NCBI GenBank assembly: GCA_020352495.1
Contig: CP070677.1
Coordinates: 2,739,407 to 2,794,314 of the forward strand
Origin: Candidatus Latescibacterota bacterium
GTDB lineage: Bacteria > Krumholzibacteriota > Krumholzibacteriia > WVZY01
Length of the DNA stretch: 54,908 nt
Direction of reading: 5' to 3'
Position 1 is the first letter of the stretch, and each line of letters opens with the position of its first letter. Shown here piece after piece: positions 33,969 through 42,926 of the stretch. The notes beneath the pieces are model-generated. The model was given only the letters and a program-made list of their open reading frames with translations, ran no database searches and was not told the origin of the DNA. Position numbers and translations under genes: made by a program.

Positions 33969-36680
33969 CTATTTGGCCTCAGAGTTTGACGGACCCGCAT
34001 TGGTCTCGCCCGTGTACTTGACAACGACCAGCGTTAGATCGTCCGACGCAGGCGCGCCATCGGTGAAGTGTCTGATCGCCCCTATGATACCGTCCGTGAT
34101 CTCGGCGGCGCTGTCATGCCGTAGACTTCGGACTGTGGCGGCCAGCCGCTCTTCTCCAAAAAATTCCTCGTTGTCGGGGTCGTGGTCCCCGTCGTGTTCG
34201 ATCGGTTTGGGAAGTGGGTCGGGGGTCGCCCAACTATCACCGGTGCGGGTTCCGTGTGCTTCGGTGACGCCGTCCGAGTACAACACGATGACGTCTCCAA
34301 TGTCGAATGCCAGCACGGAGGACGAGTACTCCGAGTCAGCGATTACTCCGAGCGGCAGTCCTGTGCTCCCAAGCCACTCGGACTCTCCCTTTGCGTTGAT
34401 CTTTAGCGGTGGGTTGTGCCCTGCGCACGCGTATCGGATACGTTTCTCTCGTGGTTCGACAACACCGTAAAAGAACGTCACGAATCGTCCTGGTTCCACT
34501 TGATCGGCGATTAGCTGGTTCATGCGAGTGAGGACCCGATCCTCGTCCGAGTAGAGTCGGGATTCGGCTCTGAATGCGGCGAGCGTGTTCGACATGAGGA
34601 GAGCGGCGGGGATACTCTTGCCGGACACATCGCCGATGGCCAAACCCAGGCGCCCGTCGGGGAGGGGCAGGAAATGAAAGAGGTCACCTCCGACCTCGCG
34701 GCTGGGGAACGAAACGCCCGTCACGTCCAGCCCCGGGATCATCGGCGCCTCTTGAGGCAGGAGACGCTGTTGTATCTGTCGAGCGACCGCCAGATCCGCC
34801 TCGAGACGCTCCTTCTCTAGAAGTGCCTGTTGGTGTTGCTTCAAATTGGCCGCCATCGTATTGAACGACTGGGCCAACGTGCTGAGCTCGTCATCACCCT
34901 GAACGGGCACGCGATGATCCAGCTCACCGTCACCGATACGACGGGCGGCGGCGGCGAGATTTTCGACATCATCCAAAATGCCCTGTGCAACGTTTCTCCC
35001 AGTCCGAACGGCGGAAAGTTCGGCGAATATAAACATCAAGAGTATGACCGATAAGGTCAGAATAACGGCCATGTTTGTCGACAAGAAGAATCTTCCCGCG
35101 GTCAGACTGTCGACAAATCGCTCGAGAGATGTTTTGAGAGTAAGGGTCACCGCCCCCACCGGCTTTGGTGAGGGAGGTTCGAGCCAGTTGCCCAGCGGAA
35201 AAAACTTCCGTGCGAAATACCGAGTTCCGCGCCACAAACCTGTCGCCTCACGGTCCGTTTCCGATGAGGCCGAGACCGTGTATGTCGTGTCGCTCCACGC
35301 GGAATCACCCACGCCGATGAAGATCGTTGGTGAGATGTATACCTTCGGGTTGACCTCGACAAACACGTCCACCCCGACACGTAAAGCAAGTCGCTTGAGG
35401 AGAAGTGAGTCGAGCGGTGTGTAGATCTCAGCTCGAGTGATTCTCTCGGTCCCGACCCGCGTCCGTGAGGCGGTCAGGTAAAGCGCGCCGTTCGTTTCGA
35501 TCAAACCCGCCGACATCGAATCTGTCGCGAGACTCTCAAAGCCAGCCAGCACGAGAAGCGTATCCGGTGTCATTGGTGTTGCCATTTTCGCCACGAGCAC
35601 AGTGTCCGTTGTAGCGTGACGGCGATCGATGCCGGTGACGTGCCCCGTGATGTCGAATTGTCTCATCACGATGTGTGAGCTTGGAGCGTCGGGGTCGAGC
35701 CACCGTTGTGCATCGGACATGACGCCGCGCAAGGCGTCGGATTCGAGAACTGTTCCGTAACCGGATAGTTGATCGATTACCATGCCGGCGCCGTGGAGAT
35801 TGCGTTCGATCGTGTCGTCGAGCTCTGTTTGGATCATTCGTGTTTTGTGGACGCCGGTGCCAAAGTATAGTCCCAGAAGCGCCGCGGCAATGGCCAACGT
35901 ACCAGGAATCAATCTGTAGAGCGCCAACGTGAATATCATCCGGCGCTTGAGGCTAAAACCGCGAAGACTGATCCGGACCACGAGGAGACGGACGAATACG
36001 ACGAGAAGTTGAAGGCGAAAAAATAAGATCAGGATACGAATCGTCCAGTTCCAGGGTGAAGCAAGCACATGCGCGGCGGGCGCGGGATCGAGGAGGGGCC
36101 CCGCCACCAGCGACAACGGCGGCATGTTACTGAGGTCTCCAACCTTGTCCACGTCGTTCTGCGTCACGTATCCAGAGATGTCGACCGATAAGAGGAGCAA
36201 CAACAAAAACGAAGCGGCAAAGAGCCCCAGACGTCTCGCCCCGCGGATCGACTGATCCCACTGGAGTCTGCCAAACGCGACGACAACGGCCACAAAGCTC
36301 GCCAAGTCGAGGGGTCTCGGTGTGAAAAGTATCCCGACCGTTCCAAGGATGAGCAGGGTCGCCGTGACGCGGCCAAGTGACGGTTTGACGATTCGCAGCC
36401 AGGCACCCAGTGCGAGAAGCAAAAACACCGTTCGCACGAGTTGCATCAGCCAAACGGCCCACAACGTAGCGGGCAACCGCTCGGTAATCACCGCGGGGTC
36501 GGCTTTGAGCCACTCAAGGAGCAGCGACAAAAGAATGAGGACGGCTCCCTGTGCGCCAAGCGCCAAACCGATCGACAAAACGGCCGGCTCGTAGGGCGGT
36601 TTCATGGCTCGCGCGCGACGCCAAATCAGGGCGACGGCTGCCAGGATCAACATCGTCTCGACAAAGATTAACAGCGGCAC
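33969..36680 (-). CDS. Membrane SpoIIE/RsbU-type serine phosphatase with HAMP domain (903 aa)
   Basis: PP2C-like phosphatase, likely acting on an anti-sigma-antagonist. The N-terminal ~230 residues hold about seven membrane helices (LLIFVETMLILAAVALIW, VFLLLALGAWL, LFAASFLLLLLLSV). Another helix (IPGTLAIAAALLGLYFG), a ~270-residue extracytoplasmic sensor and a further helix (MAVILTLSVILLMFIFAEL) follow. Next are HAMP (ARRIGDGELDHRVPVQGDDELSTLAQSFN), a short coiled linker and the phosphatase domain with metal-binding Asp in REVGGDLFHF, IGDVSGKS, LYSDGVTEAH and SDDLTLVVVK. A ~30-residue acidic insert (HDGDHDPDNEEFF) is unusual. The start is GTG 36680 with GAGGGG 6 bp upstream; GTG 36716 has no such site. 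Confidence 0.9.
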   Translation of the reverse strand: MPLLIFVETMLILAAVALIWRRARAMKPPYEPAVLSIGLALGAQGAVLILLSLLLEWLKADPAVITERLPATLWAVWLMQLVRTVFLLLALGAWLRIVKPSLGRVTATLLILGTVGILFTPRPLDLASFVAVVVAFGRLQWDQSIRGARRLGLFAASFLLLLLLSVDISGYVTQNDVDKVGDLSNMPPLSLVAGPLLDPAPAAHVLASPWNWTIRILILFFRLQLLVVFVRLLVVRISLRGFSLKRRMIFTLALYRLIPGTLAIAAALLGLYFGTGVHKTRMIQTELDDTIERNLHGAGMVIDQLSGYGTVLESDALRGVMSDAQRWLDPDAPSSHIVMRQFDITGHVTGIDRRHATTDTVLVAKMATPMTPDTLLVLAGFESLATDSMSAGLIETNGALYLTASRTRVGTERITRAEIYTPLDSLLLKRLALRVGVDVFVEVNPKVYISPTIFIGVGDSAWSDTTYTVSASSETDREATGLWRGTRYFARKFFPLGNWLEPPSPKPVGAVTLTLKTSLERFVDSLTAGRFFLSTNMAVILTLSVILLMFIFAELSAVRTGRNVAQGILDDVENLAAAARRIGDGELDHRVPVQGDDELSTLAQSFNTMAANLKQHQQALLEKERLEADLAVARQIQQRLLPQEAPMIPGLDVTGVSFPSREVGGDLFHFLPLPDGRLGLAIGDVSGKSIPAALLMSNTLAAFRAESRLYSDEDRVLTRMNQLIADQVEPGRFVTFFYGVVEPREKRIRYACAGHNPPLKINAKGESEWLGSTGLPLGVIADSEYSSSVLAFDIGDVIVLYSDGVTEAHGTRTGDSWATPDPLPKPIEHDGDHDPDNEEFFGEERLAATVRSLRHDSAAEITDGIIGAIRHFTDGAPASDDLTLVVVKYTGETNAGPSNSEAK

Positions 36681-36987
36681 GTTTGACCCCTCGTTTTCGA
36701 ACTGACCCGCGATCACGAACTTATTTGGTCAGGCAATGTGAACCGGGCGTTACGCGACCGAGCACGTCATGTGATTGTTACAAAGCAAGACCTTGTGGGG
36801 AAGACGCCTGTGATATTCTATTGTAAGACGCGTCTCTTTTCATCAGAATCCTTCCGTGTCGTTCGAGCGAGACGGAGCCAGGACGTGGAGTCGCTCGCCG
36901 CTCATACGCAGCGCAAGATGGCGGGAACCGGGCCGCCGAGAATCATCAGCGGCGCGGCGACGGCGAGGACGGACGACCTATGTGACG
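36681..36987. other. 307-bp divergent intergenic region
   Basis: No gene is seen. Contains a 10-bp palindrome AGACGCGTCT (36826-36835) and a weak plus-strand promoter-like pair (TTGTGG 36793, TATTCT 36814, spacing only 15). A frame open from 36856 gives an Arg-rich, non-protein-like sequence up to 36987. Confidence 0.3.
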
Positions 36988-38388
36988 ATGACATCTGATT
37001 CACGCATAGTCCAAGAGGCGATCCCCAACCGAGGCCAACTGCGTCTCCGGCTCCCGCCGTTGACATTGACGGCCATTTGGGCGAGCACGGCACTCTCGGT
37101 GGATGTGCGCCAACCGGATCTGGGAGAAGCGTTGTGGCGACATGGTACCGGTGATTTTTTGTTGAACCTGGTCTTGTATGTTCCAGTTGGCATCATACTC
37201 TGTCGCTATGGATGTCTGATTTCCGGGCTCGCGGCGGCCGGTTTGTCTATATTAATAGAGTGTGTTCAACTTTTTTACCCGGATCGCTTCACCACTTCTG
37301 CTGACGTTGTGGCAAACACTCTCGGCGCCGTGGTTGGCTGTCTGATATTTGGACAGGTCAGCCACCACACTCGTCGGATTCTTGAATCGATCGAGCTCAC
37401 CCGCCGTGTTGGTGGTTTTTTGCTTGGTGTGGGTCTCGTTTTTTTAGTGCTCGTCTCTTTTCCTCGGGGACCGTCCGATTTTCGCAACTGGGATCCGGAA
37501 TGCCGGTTGCTGTTGGGTGACGAGCTAACCGGTGATCGTCGCTTTCGGGGGACCGTTTCGAAGACGGTGATTCTCCGAACGTGTTTGGACGCGGAGTTGG
37601 TCTCGCGACTCTCCGAGGAAAACGCAAGTGCGCTCTTTGTCTCGGGGAGACTTGCCGAGGACGTAATCTACACCTGTGAAAGCGTGGGCGAGTTTGAGCG
37701 GGTACGGGGAAAGCCGCTCCTGGAGGGAGCTCACCAAAAGGAGTTTTTCGATACTCTCGTTCAAACCGGAACCTTGACGCTTCTCGTGTGGTTCCGCACC
37801 GACGACCTCTTGCAGTCGGGACCGACACGAATCGTGAGTTACTCGAAGAGTCCGCGGAGGCAAAACTTCGTTCTCGGGCAGGAAGGGCGAAACCTCGTTT
37901 TCCGAGTGCTTACTCCGACGACGGCTCCCAGCGGCTTCACGCCACAGTTGGAAACCCAACGTGTATTGGTTGATGGACGCGATACCTTTGTGGCGGCCAC
38001 ATACGATGGGCGAAACGCTCGCGTCTATCTCGACGGCCGACGGATCGAACGGCTGAACCTCCGTGCTCATGGGCGGTTATCTCCTTTTCTTGCGGACAGC
38101 GGCCTGCCGGCTGTGTCGGCGCTCGCGGGGATGTTGGTGAGTCTCGGAGTTTTCGGTATATCGGTGTGGTTTTTTGGCCATCGCTGGCTCGTGGGCGCCT
38201 TGGTGGGGTTTAATACAGGTGTGATATTCCTTCTCATGGGTGGCGCGGATGCTCTGACCGAATTCTCCGTATGGATACCGGTCCTCGGGTTGTGGGGGGG
38301 CGTTGTGGCGGCCAGCTCGATTCGCCGCGCCCCCGGAACTGAAAACGCGCTGGGTGGTTGCGAGATCGCGCCGTCGATTGGCAACTGA
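36988..38388 (+). CDS. VanZ-like membrane domain fused to a LamG-like domain (466 aa)
   Basis: Residues ~25-150 are VanZ-like: GDFLLNLVLYVPVGIILC, LSILIECVQLFYPDRFTTSADVV and NTLGAVVGCLIFG keep the N-x-x-x-F/Y-x-P-x-G, I-E-x-x-Q and D-x-x-x-N-x-x-G motifs. A further helix (GGFLLGVGLVFLVLVSF) leads to an extracytoplasmic part that ends as a LamG/concanavalin-like sandwich (LTLLVWFRTDDLLQSGPTRI, FVAATYDGRNARVYLDG). Three C-terminal helices follow. VanZ domains occur in glycopeptide resistance and envelope proteins, but their biochemical role is unclear. ATG 36988 is the best start, although no ribosome site is seen. Confidence 0.8.
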   Translation: MTSDSRIVQEAIPNRGQLRLRLPPLTLTAIWASTALSVDVRQPDLGEALWRHGTGDFLLNLVLYVPVGIILCRYGCLISGLAAAGLSILIECVQLFYPDRFTTSADVVANTLGAVVGCLIFGQVSHHTRRILESIELTRRVGGFLLGVGLVFLVLVSFPRGPSDFRNWDPECRLLLGDELTGDRRFRGTVSKTVILRTCLDAELVSRLSEENASALFVSGRLAEDVIYTCESVGEFERVRGKPLLEGAHQKEFFDTLVQTGTLTLLVWFRTDDLLQSGPTRIVSYSKSPRRQNFVLGQEGRNLVFRVLTPTTAPSGFTPQLETQRVLVDGRDTFVAATYDGRNARVYLDGRRIERLNLRAHGRLSPFLADSGLPAVSALAGMLVSLGVFGISVWFFGHRWLVGALVGFNTGVIFLLMGGADALTEFSVWIPVLGLWGGVVAASSIRRAPGTENALGGCEIAPSIGN

Positions 38389-38412
38389 TATGCTGGCAGG
38401 TATGCCTTCGTG

Positions 38413-38441
38413 TTGACAGTCATTCGACGTCTCGTCTATCT
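38413..38441 (+). promoter_or_regulatory. Sigma-70-type promoter of glmM
   Basis: TTGACA (38413-38418), 17 bp, CTATCT (38436-38441); the glmM ATG follows 22 bp later, so the leader is very short. Confidence 0.6.
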
Positions 38442-38462
38442 TTCCCCCGAAAGGACGGGAGT

Positions 38463-39839
38463 ATGATCCAAAAGCCAAAAGGTAGCCTGCTTTTTAGCGT
38501 CGCAGGGGCACGGGGAATCGTCGGTGAGGGGCTCACCGTCGATGTTGTGACAAGACTCACTCTTGCGTTCTGTTCGAACCTCGCACCGGGAGCCGTTGTT
38601 GTCGGACGGGACACACGCCCCTCGGGTGAGTCGCTTCAGTCAGCCGTCAACGCCGCGGTGACGGCGACCGGTCGGGAGTGCGTCGATCTTGGGATCGCCA
38701 CGACGCCCACCGTAGAGATTATGGTGGAGAGATTGGGCGCATCGGGAGGGATCATCGTGTCTGCGAGCCACAACCCCGTTGAATGGAACGCCCTCAAATT
38801 CCTTGATGAGCGCGGTGTCTTTGTGACGAAACGCCTCGGGGATGTGGTGCACGACACTTATGTAAACGAAGCGTTCGATCTTGCAGACGCTACTTCCACA
38901 GGCCGAATCACGCGTTACCACCGAGCTTCTCGGGATCACATCGATGACATTCTCGGTCTCCGCGTGATCGACGTCGAGAGTATCCGGCGCCGAGAGTTCA
39001 AGGTCGTCATCGACGCGATAAATGGAGCGGGCAGTGTCATTGCGCCGGATTTGTTGAGAGAGCTTGGGGTGAAGGTCGTCGAGATGAACTGTAAAACCGA
39101 TGGTGATTTCTGCCGCGATCCCGAACCGCGAGCCGAGCATCTCGGTGAGCTCGCCGAGCGTGTGAAGACGGAACACGCTGATCTCGGTTTTGCGCTCGAT
39201 CCCGATGCGGACAGACTGGCGCTCGTAGACGAAACGGGTAGACCACTCAGTGAAGAACACACGCTGGTCTTGGCGGTGGATTATGTGCTCGAGGCCGAGA
39301 GACGGGGACCCGTTGTCGTCAACCTAAGCACCTCGGCGCTAATCGACTGGGTCGCGAACAAACACAAGACATCGGTTGTCCGGACACCGGTTGGTGAAGC
39401 GCACGTCGTCGAGGCTATGCTGCGTGAGGGAGCACCCGTTGGAGGGGAGGGAAACGGGGGCGTGATCTACCCGGCGCTTCACCCAGGGCGGGATGGGCTG
39501 CTTGGTATGGCCCTCATTTTGCAGCTGCTCTCAGTCCGGGACATACCATTGGGTGATCAGATGAGGCGGTACCCATCGTTCTTTATGTCAAAGACAAAGA
39601 TAGACCTTCGTGGCGAGTTCTCCCTCGATGGGATTTCTAGCTTAATCCGGGGTTTGGAACCTGCTAAAATAGACATACAGGATGGTGTGAAGGCGATCTT
39701 CGATGACGGGTGGTTTCATGTGCGGGTGTCCAACACTGAAGGTGTCGTCAGGGTCATCGCCGAAGCGCTGACGGAGGACCGGACAGCAGCCCTTCAGGCG
39801 GTGGCCAAAGAAGCCCTCGACAACCTCTGGGGCCAATAG
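38463..39839 (+). CDS. glmM: Phosphoglucosamine mutase-type phosphohexomutase (458 aa)
   Basis: Predicted to interconvert glucosamine-6-phosphate and glucosamine-1-phosphate on the way to UDP-GlcNAc. The phosphoserine loop is SASHNP with Ser102, the same number as in E. coli GlmM. The metal loop is DPDADR, a form more common in archaeal-type GlmM and phosphomannomutases than the GlmM DGDGDR. The sugar-binding loop is GGEGNGGVIYP, and the C-terminal phosphate-binding domain has RVSNTEGVVRVIAE. Adjacency to glmS supports GlmM over phosphomannomutase. The start is ATG 38463 with AAAGGA 7 bp upstream; an open frame before it overlaps the previous gene. Confidence 0.85.
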   Translation: MIQKPKGSLLFSVAGARGIVGEGLTVDVVTRLTLAFCSNLAPGAVVVGRDTRPSGESLQSAVNAAVTATGRECVDLGIATTPTVEIMVERLGASGGIIVSASHNPVEWNALKFLDERGVFVTKRLGDVVHDTYVNEAFDLADATSTGRITRYHRASRDHIDDILGLRVIDVESIRRREFKVVIDAINGAGSVIAPDLLRELGVKVVEMNCKTDGDFCRDPEPRAEHLGELAERVKTEHADLGFALDPDADRLALVDETGRPLSEEHTLVLAVDYVLEAERRGPVVVNLSTSALIDWVANKHKTSVVRTPVGEAHVVEAMLREGAPVGGEGNGGVIYPALHPGRDGLLGMALILQLLSVRDIPLGDQMRRYPSFFMSKTKIDLRGEFSLDGISSLIRGLEPAKIDIQDGVKAIFDDGWFHVRVSNTEGVVRVIAEALTEDRTAALQAVAKEALDNLWGQ

Positions 39840-39866
39840 AACCAACATGAAGCGAGCGAAATAACT

Positions 39867-41693
39867 ATGTGTGGAATAATCGGTTATATCGGAAAAAGCC
39901 AAGCGCTCCCGATCCTGATGGAGGGTCTGAAGCGTCTCGAATATCGCGGTTACGACTCGGCGGGTGTTGCAATTATAGAGAACGGCAACATGCTGATCGA
40001 GAAAACAGAGGGCAAAATCGCCCATCTGGAACAGCACCTTTCAGGCATGGATTGTCCCGGTGTCACCGGAATTGCCCACACGCGCTGGGCAACGCACGGG
40101 GAGCCGAACACGGATAACGCCCACCCTCACATCGACTGTTCGGGAACGCTCGCCGTCGCTCACAACGGCATCATCGAGAATTTTCAGGTCTTGAAGAAAC
40201 GGCTCCAACGAAAGGGTCACAAGTTCGTCACGGAAACCGACACCGAAGTGATCGCCCATCTCATCGAAGATTACTACAACGGATCGCTGGAGGACGCGGT
40301 TCAGAAAGCGTCCCAACAGCTCGAAGGCACCTACGGGATCGTCATTTTGTCCAAGAACGAGCCTAACAAGCTGATCGGCGTCCGAAACGGGAGCCCGCTT
40401 GTGGTTGGAGTTGCCGACAACGAGTATTTTTTGGCCTCGGACGTGTCAGCGATCCTCAAGCACACGCGTCAGGTAATCTATCTCGATGACAAAGAAATGG
40501 CGATCGTCGAGCCAAGCGGTTTCAAAACCATGACGATCGAAAACGTCACGGTGGACAAGGCAATCGAGGAAGTCGACTGGGATCTCGACATGATCGAAAA
40601 GGGCGGCTTTCCGCACTTTATGCTCAAAGAAATCTTCGAACAGCCGGAAACGATACGCAATGCGACGCGTGGACGGTTGGTTTACGAGGCGGGAGAGGTA
40701 CGACTGGGTGGGCTAGGTATGGCGACGCCAAAGCTCCGCGATATCAACCGTCTCGTGCTGATCGCGTGCGGAACCAGTTGGCACGCCGGGCTCATCGGTG
40801 AGTACATGATCGAGGAACACGCGCGGGTACCAGTCGAGGTCGAATACGCGTCTGAGTTTCGTTACCGGAATCCGATCATCGAACGCGACACGGTAACCAT
40901 TGCCATTAGCCAGTCGGGCGAAACGATCGACACGCTCGAAGCAATGCGTGAAGCGAAACGTAAGGGCTCGTACGTCCTGGGAGTCTGTAATGTCGTGGGA
41001 AGCACCATCGCGCGTGAGAGCGAAGGCGGTGTATACATACACGCAGGCCCCGAGATCGGTGTGGCCTCAACCAAGGCGTTTACGTCTCAGATCACAGTCC
41101 TTGCACTCATTGCGCTGCTGCTGGGGCGAATGCGGGTGATGTCAAAGGCAAAGGGTCAGGAGATCATTCAGGCGCTTTACAAGATCCCGGAACAGGTGCA
41201 ACAGATCCTCGACCAAAACGATCAGATCTACGAGATCGCGAAGGCCTACTGCAACGACACGAACTTCCTGTATCTGGGACGGGGGGAGAATTTCCCCGTC
41301 GCGCTCGAAGGCGCCTTGAAGCTCAAGGAGATCTCCTACGTGCACGCCGAGGGGTACCCCGCCGCTGAGATGAAACACGGACCCATCGCGCTGATAGACG
41401 AGAACATGCCGGTTGTGGTCATTTGCCCGAAGGATAACGCGTACAAAAAGATTCTGGGCAACATCGCCGAGGTGAAAGCACGAAAAGGACGGCTTGTCGT
41501 GATCGCAAACGAGGACGACGTCGAGGCAAAAAAAGTCGCGGATCACGTGATCACGATCCCAATGACCCTGGATCTCTTGTATCCTCTCCTTACGGTGATC
41601 CCGCTTCAGCTGCTTGCTTATCACATCGCGGTGCTGAGGGGCTGCGATGTTGATCAGCCTCGCAATTTGGCCAAGAGTGTAACAGTGGAGTAA
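39867..41693 (+). CDS. glmS: Glutamine-fructose-6-phosphate aminotransferase (isomerizing) (608 aa)
   Basis: Makes glucosamine-6-phosphate from fructose-6-phosphate and glutamine. The N-terminal Cys nucleophile (MCGIIGYIG), RLEYRGYDSAG, HTRWATHG and HNGIIENF belong to the glutaminase domain. Two SIS domains follow (ACGTSWHAG, ISQSGETIDTLEAM, GVASTKAFTSQ, YLGRGENFPVALEGALKLKEISY), and the C-terminus DQPRNLAKSVTVE closes the fructose-6-phosphate site. Full length. It starts 27 bp after glmM and 3 bp before ridA. No glmS ribozyme or riboswitch is visible in that 27-bp gap. Confidence 0.98.
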   Translation: MCGIIGYIGKSQALPILMEGLKRLEYRGYDSAGVAIIENGNMLIEKTEGKIAHLEQHLSGMDCPGVTGIAHTRWATHGEPNTDNAHPHIDCSGTLAVAHNGIIENFQVLKKRLQRKGHKFVTETDTEVIAHLIEDYYNGSLEDAVQKASQQLEGTYGIVILSKNEPNKLIGVRNGSPLVVGVADNEYFLASDVSAILKHTRQVIYLDDKEMAIVEPSGFKTMTIENVTVDKAIEEVDWDLDMIEKGGFPHFMLKEIFEQPETIRNATRGRLVYEAGEVRLGGLGMATPKLRDINRLVLIACGTSWHAGLIGEYMIEEHARVPVEVEYASEFRYRNPIIERDTVTIAISQSGETIDTLEAMREAKRKGSYVLGVCNVVGSTIARESEGGVYIHAGPEIGVASTKAFTSQITVLALIALLLGRMRVMSKAKGQEIIQALYKIPEQVQQILDQNDQIYEIAKAYCNDTNFLYLGRGENFPVALEGALKLKEISYVHAEGYPAAEMKHGPIALIDENMPVVVICPKDNAYKKILGNIAEVKARKGRLVVIANEDDVEAKKVADHVITIPMTLDLLYPLLTVIPLQLLAYHIAVLRGCDVDQPRNLAKSVTVE

Positions 41694-41696
41694 TGG

Positions 41697-42074
41697 ATGA
41701 AAAAAATCATTAGAACGGATAAAGCGCCGGCGGCGATCGGCCCCTACAGCCAGGCGGTGGATACGGGGGAGTATGTTTTCGTGGCGGGTCAGGTTGGAAT
41801 TGATCCACCGGAGGGCAAGATCGTTTCGGACAAGGTCACCGATCAAACGCGGCAGGCGCTCGAGAATCTAAAAGCGATCCTCGAGGCGGCGGGGCTCGGG
41901 ATGGACAACGTGGTAAAAGCGACCGTTTTTTTGGCTTCCATGGACGATTTTCAGGATATGAACAGCGTTTACTCGGAGTACTTCGCGAATGACCCTCCTG
42001 CTCGAGCCGCTTTCGAGGTTGCCGCGCTGCCTCTTGGAGCGCGGGTCGAGATCGAAGCTATTGCGAAACGTTAA
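41697..42074 (+). CDS. ridA: RidA-family enamine/imine deaminase (125 aa)
   Basis: Cytosolic protein that hydrolyses reactive 2-aminoacrylate-type enamines. Visible family features: APAAIGPYSQAV, VFVAGQVGIDP, TRQALENLKAILEAAG, VVKATVFLASMDDFQDMNSVYSEYF and PPARAAFEVAALPLGARVEIEAIA, which holds the substrate-binding Arg. ATG 41697 uses GGAG embedded in the last glmS codons (GTGGAGTAATGGATG), so translation is likely coupled to glmS. Normal length. Its pairing with glmS may only reflect operon membership. Confidence 0.95.
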   Translation: MKKIIRTDKAPAAIGPYSQAVDTGEYVFVAGQVGIDPPEGKIVSDKVTDQTRQALENLKAILEAAGLGMDNVVKATVFLASMDDFQDMNSVYSEYFANDPPARAAFEVAALPLGARVEIEAIAKR

Positions 42075-42109
42075 TCACGCGGGAGTCCGCGCCTCGGGAT
42101 TCAAATATT

Positions 42110-42138
42110 TTGTGCGATCTGCCCAATCCAGTTATCTT
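42110..42138 (+). promoter_or_regulatory. Likely promoter of the tRNA-Sec gene
   Basis: TTGTGC (42110-42115), 17 bp, TATCTT (42133-42138), ending 9 bp before the tRNA 5' end. Confidence 0.45.
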
Positions 42139-42147
42139 ACGTCGTGC

Positions 42148-42245
42148 GGGAATGGACGGGTCCTGGTGGACCTCGGGGACTTCAAATCCCTATGTCGGAC
42201 GTTAATAGCGGTCGAGGTGGGTTCGATTCCCACACATTCCCGCCA
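42148..42245 (+). tRNA. selC: Selenocysteine tRNA (anticodon TCA), CCA encoded
   Basis: A 98-nt tRNA. The acceptor stem GGGAATG/CATTCCC is followed by discriminator G and an encoded CCA. The D arm is the long 6-bp type of tRNA-Sec (GGGTCC-TGGT-GGACCT). The anticodon arm GGGGA-CTTCAAA-TCCCT puts TCA at positions 34-36. A long variable arm (TATGTCGGACGTTAATAGCG and on) leads to T arm GTGGG-TTCGATT-CCCAC. The eighth acceptor pair appears to be a G-A mismatch. The TTCAAATCC loop is as in E. coli selC. No selA, selB, selD or obvious selenoprotein is in the window. Confidence 0.93.
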
Positions 42246-42274
42246 AATTACGTGTGCGTCGATTCGGAAATCGG

Positions 42275-42892
42275 ATGAAGACCTTTTGTGCCGTTCTAAT
42301 AATCATGGTGTACGCCGGATCAGCTTGGTCCAAAGACGTAGATGACACCCGTGCTGCCGCACCGCTTGCCTTCGCTCGGGCTCGGGGGGACACAATCGAG
42401 GAAATCCGCCAATCCGACACAGAAAACAAACGCGAGCTAAAAAAGAACATGGCCCGGCTCGGGGCGTCGGAGATCGAGGGCACAAAAAAATGGGAACGAA
42501 GAAAAAACGCCAAGGTCGCGATGCTCTGCAGCATGGTCCTACCCGGCCTGGGACAGCTCTACAACGGTCGCCGGTTCAAAACGGTCTTGGCGGTGGGCGC
42601 GTTTAGCTTCTATGCCGGGCATGCGATACTGGACAAAAAAGAGTCGGACAGACGAAAAAAAGCACGAGGCACACACCCTTATAAAAGCTTCCCTTGGAGG
42701 CAAGAAGACCTGTTCTACGAGTTTTACAAGGAGAATTCGAGAACGTACGCGTGGTGGGCGGGTGCGGCGTGGTTGATCATCGTGCTCGATGCCTTCGTCG
42801 ATGCCCATCTTTTCGACGTGCGGGCTGTGACTCCGATGGTAGTCCGGGGAGATGGCGACGCGAATTACCTCGCACTGTCGATCGATTTCTGA
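42275..42892 (+). CDS. DUF5683 domain protein, exported membrane protein (205 aa)
   Basis: The signal peptide MKTFCAVLIIMVYAGSAWS is followed by a charged helical stretch, then the DUF5683 core: KVAMLCSMVLPGLGQLYNGRRFKTVLAVGAFSFYAGHAI, a hydrophobic pair of helices with the PGxGQxYN signature. A third hydrophobic helix follows (WWAGAAWLIIVLDAFVDAHLF, with the D-AxVDAHL pattern). Frequent in the Bacteroidota and FCB relatives; function unknown, probably envelope. The start is ATG 42275; a GTG 7 codons earlier is possible. It begins 30 bp after the tRNA. Confidence 0.85.
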   Translation: MKTFCAVLIIMVYAGSAWSKDVDDTRAAAPLAFARARGDTIEEIRQSDTENKRELKKNMARLGASEIEGTKKWERRKNAKVAMLCSMVLPGLGQLYNGRRFKTVLAVGAFSFYAGHAILDKKESDRRKKARGTHPYKSFPWRQEDLFYEFYKENSRTYAWWAGAAWLIIVLDAFVDAHLFDVRAVTPMVVRGDGDANYLALSIDF

Positions 42893-42926
42893 TTCACTAT
42901 CGACACGATTCTTCAAAGATGGTTCC

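Noticed and set aside
39840..39866. glmS ribozyme before glmS
   Set aside because: Only 27 bp separate glmM and glmS, far too short for the ribozyme.
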